NCBI RefSeq assembly: GCF_000488255.1
Contig: NZ_KI530754.1
Location: 186,001 to 250,000 of the forward strand
DNA length: 64,000 bases
Source of the DNA: Acinetobacter indicus CIP 110367
GTDB taxonomy: Bacteria; Pseudomonadota; Gammaproteobacteria; Pseudomonadales; Moraxellaceae
Reading direction: 5' to 3'
The notes beneath the pieces are model-generated. The model worked only from the letters and a program-made list of their open reading frames with translations, had not been told where the DNA came from and did no database searches. Shown one piece after another: positions 28,341-39,058 of this stretch (its first letter is position 1; each line of letters starts with the position of its first letter). The position numbers and the translations under genes were made by a program.

Positions 28341-28664
28341 ATGACATTTGTTGTCACTGAAAACTGTATTAAATGTAAATATCAAGACTGTGTAGAAGTA
28401 TGCCCTGTAGATTGTTTCTATGAAGGTCCAAACTTCCTGGTGATTAACCCGGATGAATGTATTGACTGCGCACTGTGTGAACCTGAGTGTCCAGCCAATG
28501 CGATTTTCTCGGAAGATGAGCTACCAGAAGGTCAGGAAGTATTTATCGAGCTGAATGCTGAACTGGCAGAAAAATGGCCAAATATCACGCAAATTGGTGA
28601 ACAGCCTGCTGACCGTGAAGAATGGAATGGTAAGCCGGACAAATTACAATACTTAGAAAAGTAA
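28341..28664 (+). CDS. fdxA: 7Fe-8S ferredoxin FdxA
   Basis: The 107-residue protein matches Azotobacter ferredoxin I in size and cysteine spacing. C9, C17 and C50 fit the [3Fe-4S] cluster; C21, C40, C43 and C46 fit the [4Fe-4S] cluster; C12 and C25 correspond to the free cysteines. It is a soluble low-potential electron carrier. The mutS-fdxA order is also seen in pseudomonads and their relatives. Confidence 0.95.
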   Translation: MTFVVTENCIKCKYQDCVEVCPVDCFYEGPNFLVINPDECIDCALCEPECPANAIFSEDELPEGQEVFIELNAELAEKWPNITQIGEQPADREEWNGKPDKLQYLEK

Positions 28665-28670
28665 TTTTAA

Positions 28671-28698
28671 AAAGATCAGCAAAAGCTGATCTTTTTTT
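28671..28698 (+). terminator. Terminator of fdxA
   Basis: AAAGATCAGC (28671-28680) pairs with GCTGATCTTT (28685-28694) around AAAA, with T continuing. Confidence 0.85.
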
Positions 28699-28794
28699 AT
28701 ACCTAAAACACACATTTGATTGCAATATTTTCAATTTTTACCGAAGCTTTTAGATTAGAATGCTTAGGATTTTAGTAAACGTTTGATTTGCATA

Positions 28795-29517
28795 ATGACG
28801 CAATTTCTCAAGGCGGTGCTCTCGCTCAGCATCGTGCCCCTGATCATGCTCGGATGTACAACCACACCGCAGAAAGGGAAAACGATTCATTCGCCTGATG
28901 GAAAACGGATTTATATCCCACAAGAAAAAATCAGCTATGAACGCAAGGTCGCACCAAAAGTGGTGCCCTATGCCTATAACAGCTGGATTGCCGTGACCGA
29001 TAACCTGCGCCAGGTCCGCGAATATGAAAAATTCCTGAATGCTGAAGGCGTCGGCAATATTATTCCAAGTTTTGAATTACTGCGCACCGCACGTGACTGG
29101 CAAAAATGTGGCCGCTCGCAATACATGGTGCCCAACCGCGAATTATGGCGCAATCAGATTCCAACCTTAAAAGTCTTTAAATATCTGGTTGCCTCCAAAG
29201 TCCTGACCGATTTTGAAGTCACTTCAGTCTATCGCGATTTACCGCTGAACCAGTGCGCCGGTGGTGCCAGTTCCTCACGGCATTTATATAATTCCGCTAT
29301 TGATTTCCGGATTGGGCCGGAATTTCCACAGCCGCAAGATTATGCCTTTATTGAAAATACCAAGTTCAGACTGTGCCAGTTCTGGACCCAGTATGGTCAA
29401 AGCCTGAATATGGGCTTGGGACTGTATGCTTCAGGGCAAATCCATATTGATACGCAGGGCTATCGTACCTGGGGACCGGATTTAAGCCGCTATTCGTCAA
29501 TGTGCTATTACGAATAA
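28795..29517 (+). CDS. Lipoprotein with peptidase M15-like (DUF882-type) fold
   Basis: The ATG at 28795 gives a lipoprotein signal with lipobox MLGC; a TTG at 28783 is in frame but unneeded. The 240-residue protein has SSSRHLYNSAIDFRIG and later GQIHIDTQGYRTWG, the spacing of the metal ligands His, Asp and His in M15 D-alanyl-D-alanine carboxypeptidase-like enzymes. It probably acts on peptidoglycan cross-links from the outer membrane. The family assignment rests on these motifs only. Confidence 0.75.
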   Translation: MTQFLKAVLSLSIVPLIMLGCTTTPQKGKTIHSPDGKRIYIPQEKISYERKVAPKVVPYAYNSWIAVTDNLRQVREYEKFLNAEGVGNIIPSFELLRTARDWQKCGRSQYMVPNRELWRNQIPTLKVFKYLVASKVLTDFEVTSVYRDLPLNQCAGGASSSRHLYNSAIDFRIGPEFPQPQDYAFIENTKFRLCQFWTQYGQSLNMGLGLYASGQIHIDTQGYRTWGPDLSRYSSMCYYE

Positions 29518-29533
29518 ATCCGGATCTGAATAC

Positions 29534-29558
29534 GGAGGTGCTGCGGCACCTCTTTTTA
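29534..29558 (+). terminator. Rho-independent terminator
   Basis: GAGGTGC (29535-29541) pairs with GCACCTC (29546-29552) around TGCG, followed by TTTTT. Confidence 0.82.
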
Positions 29559-29649
29559 TGTCTATTAATTCTGCAACTCTCCCGATAAAAATTGCACTCT
29601 AGGGGGAAAAGTTTAAAATGCATGCATTGCAACAAAGGTGCCCCCGACT

Positions 29650-30315
29650 ATGAAACAAATGTGGACCGACCTCGACCACTACATCGAAACACATTTAATT
29701 CCTGAAGATCCGATTCTGACCCAAACCTTAAAACATACCGATGATCGGGGTTATCCGGATCACCTTGCTGTTGCGCCCAACCAGGGCATGTTGTTACAGA
29801 TGTTAATTCAGATGAACGGCTGTAAACGTATTCTGGAACTTGGTACCTTTGCTGCCTATAGCACCATGTGGCTGGCGCGTGCCTTGCCGGAAGATGGCTA
29901 TATTCTGACTATTGAAGGTCGTGATGCACACGCCGCCGTGGCACAGGAAAATATTGATCAGGCCAAGCTGAAACAGACTATTGATTTGCGTGTGGGCCGC
30001 GCCGCCGATATTTTAAAAAGCCTGCCAGCTGATACTGCCCCGTTTGACTTTATTTTTATTGATGCGGATAAACAGAGCTATCCGGAATATCTGGAACTGA
30101 GCCTGAATCTGTCACGCTCCGGTACCTTAATTTTTCTGGACAATGTAATTCGCGCCGGTGACATCATCAATCCGGACAATCACAAGCCCAGCATTGAAGG
30201 CATTCGCAAGATGTTTAAGCTAATGCAGGAGCATCCACGTTTATTGTCTTCAACTGCCTTACAAACGGTAGGCAGCAAAGGGCATGATGGCTTTGCCTTG
30301 GCCATCGTTAAATAA
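29650..30315 (+). CDS. SAM-dependent O-methyltransferase (COMT-like, Methyltransf_3)
   Basis: The ATG at 29650 sits 9 nt after AAAGGTG, so it is preferred over the GTG at 29638 inside that site. The 221-residue protein has the class I SAM-binding motif ILELGTFAAYSTMWLARALP and the metal-binding FIFIDADKQSYPEYLE typical of cation-dependent catechol-type O-methyltransferases. The last residues (SKGHDGFALAIVK) are also typical. The substrate is unknown. The next gene is convergent. Confidence 0.87.
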   Translation: MKQMWTDLDHYIETHLIPEDPILTQTLKHTDDRGYPDHLAVAPNQGMLLQMLIQMNGCKRILELGTFAAYSTMWLARALPEDGYILTIEGRDAHAAVAQENIDQAKLKQTIDLRVGRAADILKSLPADTAPFDFIFIDADKQSYPEYLELSLNLSRSGTLIFLDNVIRAGDIINPDNHKPSIEGIRKMFKLMQEHPRLLSSTALQTVGSKGHDGFALAIVK

Positions 30316-30378
30316 GGCCCAAACAGAACAAAAAACACACAAAATAATATTTATTTTATTTTTTATAAACTTACATAT

Positions 30379-30425
30379 ACTGTCCATATAGTTATCCACA
30401 ATAAATGCGGATAACCTTGGACAGT
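30379..30425. repeat. Palindrome carrying a consensus DnaA box and a facing near-match
   Basis: ACTGTCC (30379-30385) pairs with GGACAGT (30419-30425), and GTTATCC (30391-30397) with GGATAAC (30409-30415). The left inner arm contains TTATCCACA (30392-30400), a perfect DnaA box. The right inner arm read on the minus strand is TTATCCGCA, one base away. A strongly A+T-rich stretch (about 30341-30378) lies to the left. It sits between convergent genes and has no T run for a normal terminator. Confidence 0.55.
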
Positions 30426-30457
30426 AATTCATCAGATGCGTGTAAGATATTTGGGCT

Positions 30458-31300
30458 TTATTTCACCACCAGTAACGGCACATTGGAATTCCGGAAAATG
30501 GTGGTGGTAATACTGCCTAAGAAAAACTGATGGATTTTGCTGTGGCTAAAGGCCCCAAGCAAAATTAGCTGAATACCATGTTCACGCTGATAATCCAGAA
30601 TATTCTCCGCCACATCTCCATAACGATATTCCACCACCACATCTAAACCAGCGGCTTTTAAATACTGGGTCGGTTCATTTAATATTTCCGGATGATCACC
30701 CACATACAGCAAATGACATTGCAGCAGACGCAGCAAATCACTTTGGGTGATGCGCTTCATGATTTTTAAGCAGGTTGGTGAATATTCATAAGCGAAAATA
30801 AAACGGGTTGGCGGTTTAAACTGCTCGCCCACCGTCATAACGGCACAATTGGCTCCGCGGATAAAGTTTTCGACATTACTGCCCAGGGCTTTATTGCGTT
30901 CGGCGGAACGCTCCCCGACCCGGCCAATAACCGCAATATCATCTTCTTGTAAGACATTAAAACTTTGTTCAAGAAAATCGCCTTTTTCCTGAATCTGGGT
31001 CGGCACAATATTATATTTTTGCTGCACCATCTCGGAAATATGACGCAGCAGATTATTGCTATATTCCAGCGCAATGTCGCTCTGTTTCTGTTCCAGCTCG
31101 GCCAGTTCCTTCAATAACATGGCATTGCTTTCAAAACCAATGACCCCGCTAATTTCACCTAAGTGATAACTGGCCGGATAATAGTCCAGCACCTGTAACA
31201 GCACCAGTTCCCGCTGGGTCTGCTTGGCTATCCACGCTGCGGCTTCCGCGAGTGCATTGATACAGGGTGAAGAATCAATACAGGCAATTACTCGTTTCAT
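30458..31300 (-). CDS. Universal stress protein, two UspA domains
   Basis: The 280-residue protein has two UspA folds. The first starts KRVIACIDSSPCINALAEAAAW and ends with the nucleotide-binding pattern GRVGERSAERNKALGSNVEN. The second starts near residue 160 (FIFAYEYSPTCLKIM) and ends with GAFSHSKIHQFFLGSITTTI. Both have the Gly-rich pattern of ATP-binding Usp proteins. A GAGAGG ribosome-binding site precedes the ATG. The regulation was not visible in the upstream 136 bases. Confidence 0.92.
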   Translation of the reverse strand: MKRVIACIDSSPCINALAEAAAWIAKQTQRELVLLQVLDYYPASYHLGEISGVIGFESNAMLLKELAELEQKQSDIALEYSNNLLRHISEMVQQKYNIVPTQIQEKGDFLEQSFNVLQEDDIAVIGRVGERSAERNKALGSNVENFIRGANCAVMTVGEQFKPPTRFIFAYEYSPTCLKIMKRITQSDLLRLLQCHLLYVGDHPEILNEPTQYLKAAGLDVVVEYRYGDVAENILDYQREHGIQLILLGAFSHSKIHQFFLGSITTTIFRNSNVPLLVVK

Positions 31301-31436
31301 TGTCGCCTCTCTTGTTGCCTGTCTGCCAGGCTTTCGTTTTAATTGTTATCTAAAACTTAGCATAAGTCCTCAGCGGATGACATGACAAAATGTAAATAAA
31401 ACACAGACATTTGAAGATAGAGAGCTATGTATGAGA

Positions 31437-32054
31437 TTAATCACGATAACGAATCAAACGTGCCGGATTCCCCGCGACAATGGCCCGGCTTTCAATATCT
31501 TTGGTGACCATGCTGTGCATGCCGACAACCGCATGGGCGCCAATTTTAATACCATCCTTAACGCCGACATGAGCACCCAGCCAGACATCGCGTTCAATTT
31601 CAATGCCCTGCGAACGCACCGGCTGCTGGTAAATCGGCTGAGCCAAATCCATGCCATGATCAAAGGCATATAAATGGCAATAGGCGGCAATACGCACCTG
31701 ATCGTGAATCTTAATCCCGACCCGGCCCCCATCTAGAATACTATGATGATTAATTGCCACTTCACTGCCAATGTCCAGCGGGCCATGCAAGGTACAATCT
31801 GCAGCAATGAAGGTATTATCCCCAATAATAATTTTACGTCCCGGTTCGGCAAAAATATGCGCCAGCGGTGAAATAAAGCAGTTCTCGCCAATTTCTACCG
31901 TTTCCATCTCCATCAAATAGGCCTGATAGTCTTTTTGCCAGGCTTCGGCCCAGACCCGGTTTTTCGGTTTCAGCGACCAGTACAGCCATGGCATATAATT
32001 CAGCCGATGTTTATGCTGTTCCCGATATTTCAGCAAAGGATCATGTTCAGTCAT
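31437..32054 (-). CDS. Hexapeptide-repeat acyltransferase (maltose/galactoside acetyltransferase-like)
   Basis: The 205-residue protein is a left-handed beta-helix acyltransferase: repeated I/V-G-x-x-x-x units run from VEIGENCFISPLAHI to AVVGMHSMVTKDI, ending in the family motif VAGNPARLIRYRD. The likely catalytic His lies in YAFDHGMDLAQ. The N-terminal region (LNYMPWLYWSLKPKNRVW) is not that of the sugar acetyltransferase Maa, so the acceptor is unknown. It overlaps the YigZ-like gene by 8 nt and is cotranscribed with it. Confidence 0.85.
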   Translation of the reverse strand: MTEHDPLLKYREQHKHRLNYMPWLYWSLKPKNRVWAEAWQKDYQAYLMEMETVEIGENCFISPLAHIFAEPGRKIIIGDNTFIAADCTLHGPLDIGSEVAINHHSILDGGRVGIKIHDQVRIAAYCHLYAFDHGMDLAQPIYQQPVRSQGIEIERDVWLGAHVGVKDGIKIGAHAVVGMHSMVTKDIESRAIVAGNPARLIRYRD

Positions 32055-32646
32055 CTGCTGGCTCCTCCATGACTTTGAGCTGTTCCCGGCCGCGGGTAAC
32101 GTCCTGAATTTTTAAGGCCAAAGGCTCAATCTGATGCACCTGTAATAAGGCATTGACTTGCACGCCATCTGCCCCGTACTGTTCCTCAAACTCGATATTC
32201 TGGCTATTCAGTTCATATTGGAAAATGGCCCATTCATTAAACTGGCACTGAAACTCGACTTTTTTCTTTTCAATCAGTTCAATTTTTTCTGCCAGCAACA
32301 GACATTGCCCAGCACACCCCCCATAAGCGCGCACCAGACCACCGGTGCCAAGTTTAATCCCGCCATACCAGCGATTGACCAGCACCAGCACATTGGTCAG
32401 CTCATTGCCCTCAATGGTGGCCAGAATAGGTCGGCCGGCAGTGCCAGAAGGTTCACCATCATCATTAAAACGCACCTGATGGCCAATTTTCCATGCCCAG
32501 CATTGATGGGTGGTGGTCAGGTCTTTGTTGGCTTCCAGAAAATCTTTAACCGCCTGTTCGTTTTCTACCGGTACGGCAATGGCCTCAAAACGGCTCTTTT
32601 TAATGTCTTCTTCAAAGCGAACAAGGGAGGCAATGGTAAATGGCAT
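32047..32646 (-). CDS. YigZ/IMPACT family protein
   Basis: The ATG at 32646 starts MPFTIASLVRFEEDIKKSRF, the normal beginning of the family; a TTG at 32664 is unneeded. The 199-residue protein has the IMPACT signature: HQCWAWKIGHQVRFNDDGEPSGTAG across about residues 47-71 and LVNRWYGGIKLGTGGLVRAY after it. The C-terminal part is the family's ferredoxin-like domain. Members affect translation or ribosome-associated GCN2 signalling in eukaryotes; the bacterial role is unclear. Confidence 0.9.
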   Translation of the reverse strand: MPFTIASLVRFEEDIKKSRFEAIAVPVENEQAVKDFLEANKDLTTTHQCWAWKIGHQVRFNDDGEPSGTAGRPILATIEGNELTNVLVLVNRWYGGIKLGTGGLVRAYGGCAGQCLLLAEKIELIEKKKVEFQCQFNEWAIFQYELNSQNIEFEEQYGADGVQVNALLQVHQIEPLALKIQDVTRGREQLKVMEEPADD

Positions 32647-32705
32647 AACACAGCTAAAATGCAATAATCTCTGAAATTATAACGTGTTTTCAGGCAAATT
32701 TTGGC

Positions 32706-32733
32706 AATAAAAAACCTCCCAAACTGGGAGGTT
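32706..32733 (-). terminator. Terminator of the type I secretion operon
   Basis: AACCTCCCA (32713-32721) pairs with TGGGAGGTT (32725-32733). Read leftward it is followed by TTTTTATT, after the membrane-fusion-protein gene. Confidence 0.82.
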
Positions 32734-32748
32734 ATGTTGAGTTGACGA

Positions 32749-33933
32749 TTAACGCTCGCGTAATGCTTCCTGGGCCTTGTTAAACGGTTTAATCAGATAA
32801 TCCAGTACGGTTTTAGAACCAGTTTTAATATCAACCGTGGCCACCATTCCGGGGGTAATACTGAACTGCTGGCCAGATTTATTGGTCAGTTTATCGGTAT
32901 CAGTCCGGATATAAACCCGATAATAAAACTGGTCCTGCTTGACTTCATCACGGATGGTATCCGGTGAAATCACCGTGACCTTACCCTTTAAACCGCCATA
33001 GATCGAATAATCATAGGCGGTAATTTTGACCAGTGCTTCCTGGTCTGGGCGAATAAATGCAATATCTCGCGGCGAGATCCGCGCTTCAATTAACAGCTGT
33101 TCATCTAAAGGCACAATGGTCATTAACTTGCCATTTTGCGGTACGACCCCGCCAATGGTCATCACATCAATTTCCTTGACCACACCCCGTACCGGCGACT
33201 TGAAGACTGTGCGGTTCAAGGTGTCGGACTTGCCACGTACCACCTGTTGCTGGGTCTGTACATCGGTACTGGACTTGGACAGCTCTTCACGCGCTTTGAC
33301 ATAATACTGGTTACGAATATCATTCATCTGGTTACGCAGGTCATTGGCCTCGCGTTTCAGACGCAGCACTTCCACCTCACTGGCCGCACCTTTGGCCACC
33401 AAGGGTTCAGTCATACGCAATTCCTGCTCGACCAGCACCAGAGCCTGCCGTAAACCGGCCAGCGATTCTTCTAAGTTGGCCCGGCGCGAATTGTATAAAG
33501 CAGTTTCCTGCTGTACCAGTTTTGGCTCTTTCAGCACTTCTTCCGGAAAAACCAGAGGTGTGCCATTTACTTCAGCGCGTAACCGGGCCGAAGTCGCCAA
33601 GGAAGATACCAGCAAAGATTCCGATTCCCCCACATTAGAAGCAAACCGGGTCGGGTCCAGCTGGGCCAGCACCTGCCCACGGTTAACAATTTCCCCTTCG
33701 CGGACATTCAAGGTGGTGAGAATCCCGCCTTCTAAGGACTGTACCACCTGCTCTTTCGAAGATGGCACCACTTTACCAGTGCCGGTGGATACTTCTTCCA
33801 GCTTGAACAGCCAGGCCCAGAGTAGCAAAACTGCCAGTCCAATACAGATAATCCAGATAAACAGACTGGCTTTAGGTAAAGGTGGCTCCAGCTCGGTCAC
33901 CTGCATTGAACGTTTGCTTAATTGTTCACTCAT
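32749..33933 (-). CDS. Type I secretion membrane fusion protein, HlyD family
   Basis: The 394-residue periplasmic adaptor has a short cytoplasmic N-terminus, one membrane segment ([18 protein letters not shown], about 24-41), a lipoyl-like half-motif with [27 protein letters not shown], long coiled-coil helices (about 100-240), the second lipoyl half and a beta-barrel end. It joins the inner-membrane ABC exporter to the TolC-like channel. Its start overlaps the ABC gene stop by 4 nt. It resembles LapC of the LapBCE adhesin exporters. Confidence 0.92.
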   Translation of the reverse strand: MSEQLSKRSMQVTELEPPLPKASLFIWIICIGLAVLLLWAWLFKLEEVSTGTGKVVPSSKEQVVQSLEGGILTTLNVREGEIVNRGQVLAQLDPTRFASNVGESESLLVSSLATSARLRAEVNGTPLVFPEEVLKEPKLVQQETALYNSRRANLEESLAGLRQALVLVEQELRMTEPLVAKGAASEVEVLRLKREANDLRNQMNDIRNQYYVKAREELSKSSTDVQTQQQVVRGKSDTLNRTVFKSPVRGVVKEIDVMTIGGVVPQNGKLMTIVPLDEQLLIEARISPRDIAFIRPDQEALVKITAYDYSIYGGLKGKVTVISPDTIRDEVKQDQFYYRVYIRTDTDKLTNKSGQQFSITPGMVATVDIKTGSKTVLDYLIKPFNKAQEALRER

Positions 33934-36068
33934 GACTTCGCTCCTGCCATCTGACGTGGTTGAGATGCAGACTGATTAAGAATCTGATCTCGTGGCCCGT
34001 CCATCACAATTTTTCCATCATTGACCACAATAATCCGGTCCACCAGCTCTAACACTGCACGGCGATGGGTGGCCACCACCAAAGTCCGGTGCCCAAGCCA
34101 CATTTTCAAATGATCAATCAGCTGTTTCTCGGAGACATCATCAATTGCAGCCGTCGGTTCATCCAGCAATAAAATATTCGGCTGACGCAGCAGCAAACGT
34201 GCCAGCAGCAAGGCCTGTTTCTGGCCGCCAGAGAACCCCACACCACCTTCCAGAATCAGATGGTCCAGTCCTTCTTTCTTTTCCTGCACAAAAGCCAACG
34301 CGCCGGTAATTCGAAGTGCCTGTAAAATATCGTCATCATTGGCCAATGGTGCACCCAAAGTCAGGTTTTCCCGTACCGTGCCAAAAAACAGATGTGCATT
34401 CTGATTCAAGAGGCCCATATCACGGCGTACATCAGCAGGATCAATCAGGCCCAACTCTACGCCATCGAGTTTAATTTTGCCCTGATTCGGGGTTTGCATG
34501 CCGGAAAAAAGCTGCAACAAGGTAGATTTCCCGGCACCATTCCGGCCCAGAATGGCAATTTTTTCACCAGCTTTAATTTCGAGCTTGGGCACCATCAAGG
34601 TCGGTTTAGGATCATCTTCGCCATAGTTAAAGCTGACCCCGCTTAATTCATAATGACCATTTAACACCGGACGATGAATTAAGTGGCTATGTTCCGGCTG
34701 ATCAACCGGTTTTTTCATTAATTCATCCAGTCCCTGTTTCGCCACTTTGGCCTGTTGTAAACGGCCCAGCACGCCGGAAATCTGTGAAATTGGTGCCAGC
34801 ATCCGTGAAGATAAAATTGAACAAGCCACCAGAGCACCGGTGGTCATTTCTCCATCCATCACGGCAAAACAGCCGACCAGCACCACAATTGCAAAGGTCA
34901 GCCCCTGAATTTTCTGGGTCCAGGCCGTCATCACCCCAACAATTTTACGCTGACGCATGGCAATATCGGCGGAGACTTCATTCATATGATTCCACTGGTT
35001 CTGGAAGCGGGCTTCGGCGCGTAATAACTTGATGTCTTCAATGCCCTGTACCGATTCCACCAGCATGGCATTGCGGATTGCCCCTTCACGCATCCCCTCA
35101 TTAGCCAGTTTAGCCAGAGGCTTTTGCGCCAGAATGCCGGGAATAATCATGAGCGGTACCACAATCAGCATCACCCAGAACAGGTTCCCGCCAATCACCC
35201 AGAACACGCCCAGGAACAGCAGGAAGAAAGGCAAATCAGCGATTGCAGAAATGGTGGTCGACGTCACCAGTTCACGCACCCCTTCTAGTTCACGAATTTG
35301 TGAAATAAAGGTCCCGGTCGATTTAGAGCGTTCACTGTTTTTAATCCGTAGCGCATGCCCATAGACCCGGTCTGAAATACGCAGATCAGCGCGCTTGCCG
35401 ACAATATCGGAGAGATAAATCCGTGCGACCCTTAAACTAAACTCGAAAATGGCCGCAATCAGCACCCCGCCTGCCAATACCCACAAGGTTGGAACCGATT
35501 GCGCCGGAATTACCCGGTCATAGACATTCATCGAAAACAGGATGGTGGCCAGTGCCAGAATATTGGCCATCAGGGAGGCAAACATTACATCGATATAACG
35601 TTTCCAGTCCCGTAGCACAATTGACCAGAACCAGTTATCTTCATAGGGTTTGACATATTCATCTACCCGCGCATCGGGAACCGATTTTTCCGGGCGCAGG
35701 ATATAGACATGCCACACATGCTCCGCCAAAGTATCGCTGGCCAGCGTTTGTGATAAACCCTGATCGCCACTGAACTGAATGCTCAGGTTGCCTTCGGCAT
35801 CGACCTTGTCAATTACGCCCACCTGACCATCCTGGAATTCAACCAGTACCGGCAAACGCCAGGGATTGATCACCTCGGCGCTAAAGTCGGTTTTGCGCAG
35901 ACTTAGGCCCACCTGACGGGCGATCAGATTTAAAATATCATCAATGTTCTGGTTCGGATTCCAGTCCAGCTGCAAGCGGATACGTTCTGCGGATGGTTCA
36001 ATCCGGTAATGCTTGGCAATGCTCAGCACTGCTTGAAGCCACGGTTGATAATTTATTTTAGTACTCAT
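33930..36068 (-). CDS. Type I secretion ABC transporter with C39-like N-terminal domain
   Basis: The 712-residue protein has an N-terminal C39-peptidase-like domain (about 1-130) in which I see no catalytic Cys-His pair, so it probably only docks the substrate. Six membrane helices follow (about 155-430), then the ATPase with Walker [12 protein letters not shown], signature [16 protein letters not shown] and Walker [13 protein letters not shown]. This design is the LssB/LapB type, which exports RTX or large biofilm adhesins. The substrate gene is not in the window. Confidence 0.92.
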   Translation of the reverse strand: MSTKINYQPWLQAVLSIAKHYRIEPSAERIRLQLDWNPNQNIDDILNLIARQVGLSLRKTDFSAEVINPWRLPVLVEFQDGQVGVIDKVDAEGNLSIQFSGDQGLSQTLASDTLAEHVWHVYILRPEKSVPDARVDEYVKPYEDNWFWSIVLRDWKRYIDVMFASLMANILALATILFSMNVYDRVIPAQSVPTLWVLAGGVLIAAIFEFSLRVARIYLSDIVGKRADLRISDRVYGHALRIKNSERSKSTGTFISQIRELEGVRELVTSTTISAIADLPFFLLFLGVFWVIGGNLFWVMLIVVPLMIIPGILAQKPLAKLANEGMREGAIRNAMLVESVQGIEDIKLLRAEARFQNQWNHMNEVSADIAMRQRKIVGVMTAWTQKIQGLTFAIVVLVGCFAVMDGEMTTGALVACSILSSRMLAPISQISGVLGRLQQAKVAKQGLDELMKKPVDQPEHSHLIHRPVLNGHYELSGVSFNYGEDDPKPTLMVPKLEIKAGEKIAILGRNGAGKSTLLQLFSGMQTPNQGKIKLDGVELGLIDPADVRRDMGLLNQNAHLFFGTVRENLTLGAPLANDDDILQALRITGALAFVQEKKEGLDHLILEGGVGFSGGQKQALLLARLLLRQPNILLLDEPTAAIDDVSEKQLIDHLKMWLGHRTLVVATHRRAVLELVDRIIVVNDGKIVMDGPRDQILNQSASQPRQMAGAKS

Positions 36069-37615
36069 GGCTGAACTTCAAACCCCTGAATGGATATATG
36101 GTTTAAATCATAAATATCGCGTGTCCGTCCGGTAATGGAGATATAGCGCGCAATGGCGGCATAAATATCAAAACGCGTATTTTCAATTTCCTGGGCGGCA
36201 CTATGAATTGCCTGTTCGGCATTCAGTAAATCGACAGCTGAGCGCGTGCCTAATTTATATTGTTCCTGATACAGCTCTTTGGTCTGGATGGTGGTGGCCT
36301 GACGCTTGACCAGAATATTCATCTGGCGCTGCTTGTTCTGGATTTCTTCACGCAGCATGCGGGTTTCATCCAGCACCTCTAGATACACACTATTGACCCG
36401 TGCCTTGGCCGCTTCTTCTGCATAACTGGCCGCCCGGGTTTGTGACGCAATTGCGCCGCCCTGATAAAAGTTGCTATTGGCTTCCAGCATGATCGAATTA
36501 TAGAGGCCATCATCTTCATTGTTATTCGGATTACGACCATTGATGGCCTGACTTATAGAACCTTTCACATTTAAAGTGGGATAAGCACTTAAACGTGATT
36601 GCTGCTTGCGTAATTTGGCCACTTTAACTTCAGCCTGAGCAGCCATTAGTCCGGGAATCTGCTGAAAAACCGGCTCTGAATATAATTGCGCCTCTTTCAC
36701 CAGCCGCTCTGGAATCTGCCAGTTACGCTGATGAACCTCAAACCCGACCAAGGTGCGCAGCTTTTGCTGAAATTGGCGCAGCTGGGTTTGCTGCACAATT
36801 AAATTGGCTTCCGCAGCTTCCAGATTGGAACGGGCCTGAATCGGGTCGGCCTGGGTACTAATCCCGGCCTCGGCACGTAAATTGGTGATTTCCGCAATGC
36901 GGGCAATCCCCTGAATCTGCTCTTCAGCAATACGGGTAATTTCCTGATAGCGTTTGATATTAATCATGGCATTGGCAGTCTGGTAAGCAATATCATCAAT
37001 ACTGACCAGCACATTGGCCTGCTCTGCGGCCAAACGGGCCTGTTCCAAGTTGACACTGCTTTTGACCTTGCCAAAATCATAAAGCATTTGCGTGGCATTC
37101 AGGCTCAGCAGCTGACGGCCGCGCTCGCCTTTGGTCAGGTCTGCTGTGGAAATACCACCAGATAATTGCGGATAATAACCGGACTTCGCCACATCAATAC
37201 TGGCATTCTGGGCTGCCAAAGTGGAAATGGCCTGGGAAATTTCAGGATGACGCTGAACAGCGGTCCGAATGGTGTCATTAAAACTTAAAGGCTGTTGCAC
37301 AGAGGATCGGGCTGATGCCGCTGTTTCTGAAACAGATGATGCTGGTACTGCCCGGGGCATTTCCTGAATATTTTGTGTATCGAGCTGAAACTGGCTCAGT
37401 TCACTAATACGGACACGAGTAAAATTCTGGTCAGATTGCGGGGTAAATAAACGTGCCACGCTCTGTTGAAGTGTTTGCCGTTCTGAAGTCGTCGTTTCAG
37501 CATAAAGCGACTGGCTCAGCAGTCCACTCAGCAATAAAGCCTGCCACAGTAGCGTCTGCCTGAATAATTTATTTTTATGAACTGTTAAGCTCTTGCAACC
37601 CATCATTGTCGTCAT
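36065..37615 (-). CDS. TolC-family outer membrane channel of the type I system
   Basis: The 516-residue protein has a signal peptide ([18 protein letters not shown]), a spacer, and two outer membrane efflux (OEP) halves with long helices, including [32 protein letters not shown] and GQNL-like turns such as [18 protein letters not shown]. It is first in the operon: TolC-like, ABC, MFP, each overlapping by 4 nt. It is dedicated to this exporter, like LapE. ATG 37615 is used; one other ATG (37606) lies close by. Confidence 0.9.
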   Translation of the reverse strand: MTTMMGCKSLTVHKNKLFRQTLLWQALLLSGLLSQSLYAETTTSERQTLQQSVARLFTPQSDQNFTRVRISELSQFQLDTQNIQEMPRAVPASSVSETAASARSSVQQPLSFNDTIRTAVQRHPEISQAISTLAAQNASIDVAKSGYYPQLSGGISTADLTKGERGRQLLSLNATQMLYDFGKVKSSVNLEQARLAAEQANVLVSIDDIAYQTANAMINIKRYQEITRIAEEQIQGIARIAEITNLRAEAGISTQADPIQARSNLEAAEANLIVQQTQLRQFQQKLRTLVGFEVHQRNWQIPERLVKEAQLYSEPVFQQIPGLMAAQAEVKVAKLRKQQSRLSAYPTLNVKGSISQAINGRNPNNNEDDGLYNSIMLEANSNFYQGGAIASQTRAASYAEEAAKARVNSVYLEVLDETRMLREEIQNKQRQMNILVKRQATTIQTKELYQEQYKLGTRSAVDLLNAEQAIHSAAQEIENTRFDIYAAIARYISITGRTRDIYDLNHISIQGFEVQP

Positions 37616-37704
37616 TCAAACTAATATTTTGAAATATTTTTAAAATTGTAAATGTTTTTAAGCTAGTTTTTTATACTTTTGTTAATTATAAAACGCTTTC
37701 AGGA

Positions 37705-37740
37705 TAAAACACATACAACAAATAACAATTATATGTGTTT
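37705..37740 (-). terminator. Probable terminator of lptB
   Basis: AAACACATA (37707-37715) pairs with TATGTGTTT (37732-37740) around a 16-nt loop. Read leftward, TTTTAT follows. It separates the lpt operon from the secretion operon. Confidence 0.5.
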
Positions 37741-37748
37741 TTCACCAA

Positions 37749-38492
37749 CTACACCTTAAAATCTTCGCCCAAGTAGACCTGTTTCACAGTTTCATTTTCC
37801 AGAATTTCCTGTGGGGTTCCTTCGGCAATCACTGCACCTTCACTGACAATATAAGCACGCTCACAAATTGCCAATGTTTCGCGCACGTTATGATCGGTAA
37901 TTAATACACCAATTCCGCGATCTTTAAGGGTGCTAATAATATCTTTAATATCCCCGACAGAAATCGGGTCCACCCCGGCAAAAGGTTCATCCAGCAACAT
38001 AAATTTCGGATCGGCAGCCAGAGCACGGGCAATTTCCGCACGACGTCGCTCACCACCCGATACACTCATGCCCAGTGAATCTTTAATATGGGTAATTTTA
38101 AAATCAGCCAGCAGTTCGGTTAAACGCTGCTGACGCTGCTGCTTGTTTAAGTCTTTACGGGTTTCCAGAATCGACATGATATTTTCAGCAATGGTCAGTT
38201 TTCTGAAAATTGACGCCTCTTGTGGCAGGTAACCAATGCCTTTGCGCGCACGTTCATGCATGGCCAGGTCAGATAAATCCAGTTCATCCAGATGAATTTC
38301 CCCCTTGTCCATACGTACCAAGCCAACCACCATATAGAAGCTGGTGGTTTTACCAGCACCATTTGGGCCAAGCAGTCCAACAATCTGGCCACTTTGCATA
38401 CAGAAAGAAACATCTTTCACCACCCAGCGCTTACTGTAGTTTTTGGCCAGGTGTTTGATTGTCAGAGTTTGTGGCTGTACGACCTGATCCAT
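37749..38492 (-). CDS. lptB: LPS export ABC transporter ATP-binding protein LptB
   Basis: LptB is the ATPase that drives lipopolysaccharide or lipooligosaccharide extraction with LptFG. The 247-residue protein has Walker [20 protein letters not shown] near residue 38, signature [17 protein letters not shown], Walker [14 protein letters not shown] and the H-loop in [11 protein letters not shown]. The start overlaps the stop of lptA (TAATG). In enterobacteria rpoN follows; here the operon ends. Confidence 0.97.
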   Translation of the reverse strand: MDQVVQPQTLTIKHLAKNYSKRWVVKDVSFCMQSGQIVGLLGPNGAGKTTSFYMVVGLVRMDKGEIHLDELDLSDLAMHERARKGIGYLPQEASIFRKLTIAENIMSILETRKDLNKQQRQQRLTELLADFKITHIKDSLGMSVSGGERRRAEIARALAADPKFMLLDEPFAGVDPISVGDIKDIISTLKDRGIGVLITDHNVRETLAICERAYIVSEGAVIAEGTPQEILENETVKQVYLGEDFKV

Positions 38493-39058
38493 TAATCGCG
38501 TGCTCCCGGGAATGATTTTGAACTGGATGGTGGAATCACAATCTGTACGCGACCTGAAGATGATCCGGTGTTGTTTGGCGTACCAATGGCTTCAATATCG
38601 CCTTTGTTCATACTATAACGCAAGGTATTGCCGCGAATACTGGCCCCATCCTGCTGTAAAAATGCCCCGCCCGACAAAGTAATAATACCGGTTTCCGCAT
38701 TGTAGACAATTTTCTGCGCCTGACCTTTGGCCAGACCTTTATTCGGGTCAGTCTTTTGCTGGAACTGTGCCGGACTACCATTGGCGGTAATGGTGCTGAT
38801 TTCTTTTTTACTGTTCAGATTGGCCACAATTGAATTGGCCTGCAAGCGCATTGTGCCCTGCTCGATAATCACATTACCGGTATAGGTGGTAATACCGGTA
38901 CGCTCATTAAATGTCGCACGGTCAGCCACCAGGGTAATTGGCTGGTTCCGGTCTGAAGGCAAGGCCCAGGCTGTAGCTGAGGACAATACTGCCAAACCTA
39001 CAAGCGCGGCTTTCTTCAGGAAAGTACGAGGTGTTGCAAGCTTCGGATTAACGTTCAT
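38492..39058 (-). CDS. lptA: LPS transport periplasmic protein LptA
   Basis: The ATG at 39058 follows GAGGAA and starts a Sec signal peptide ending SSATAWA; an in-frame start at 39097 would add residues. The 188-residue mature OstA-like domain contains [21 protein letters not shown] and [13 protein letters not shown], the beta-jellyroll repeats that bridge LptC and LptD. It overlaps lptC by about 11 nt. It is placed in the usual lptC-lptA-lptB order. Confidence 0.94.
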   Translation of the reverse strand: MNVNPKLATPRTFLKKAALVGLAVLSSATAWALPSDRNQPITLVADRATFNERTGITTYTGNVIIEQGTMRLQANSIVANLNSKKEISTITANGSPAQFQQKTDPNKGLAKGQAQKIVYNAETGIITLSGGAFLQQDGASIRGNTLRYSMNKGDIEAIGTPNNTGSSSGRVQIVIPPSSSKSFPGARD

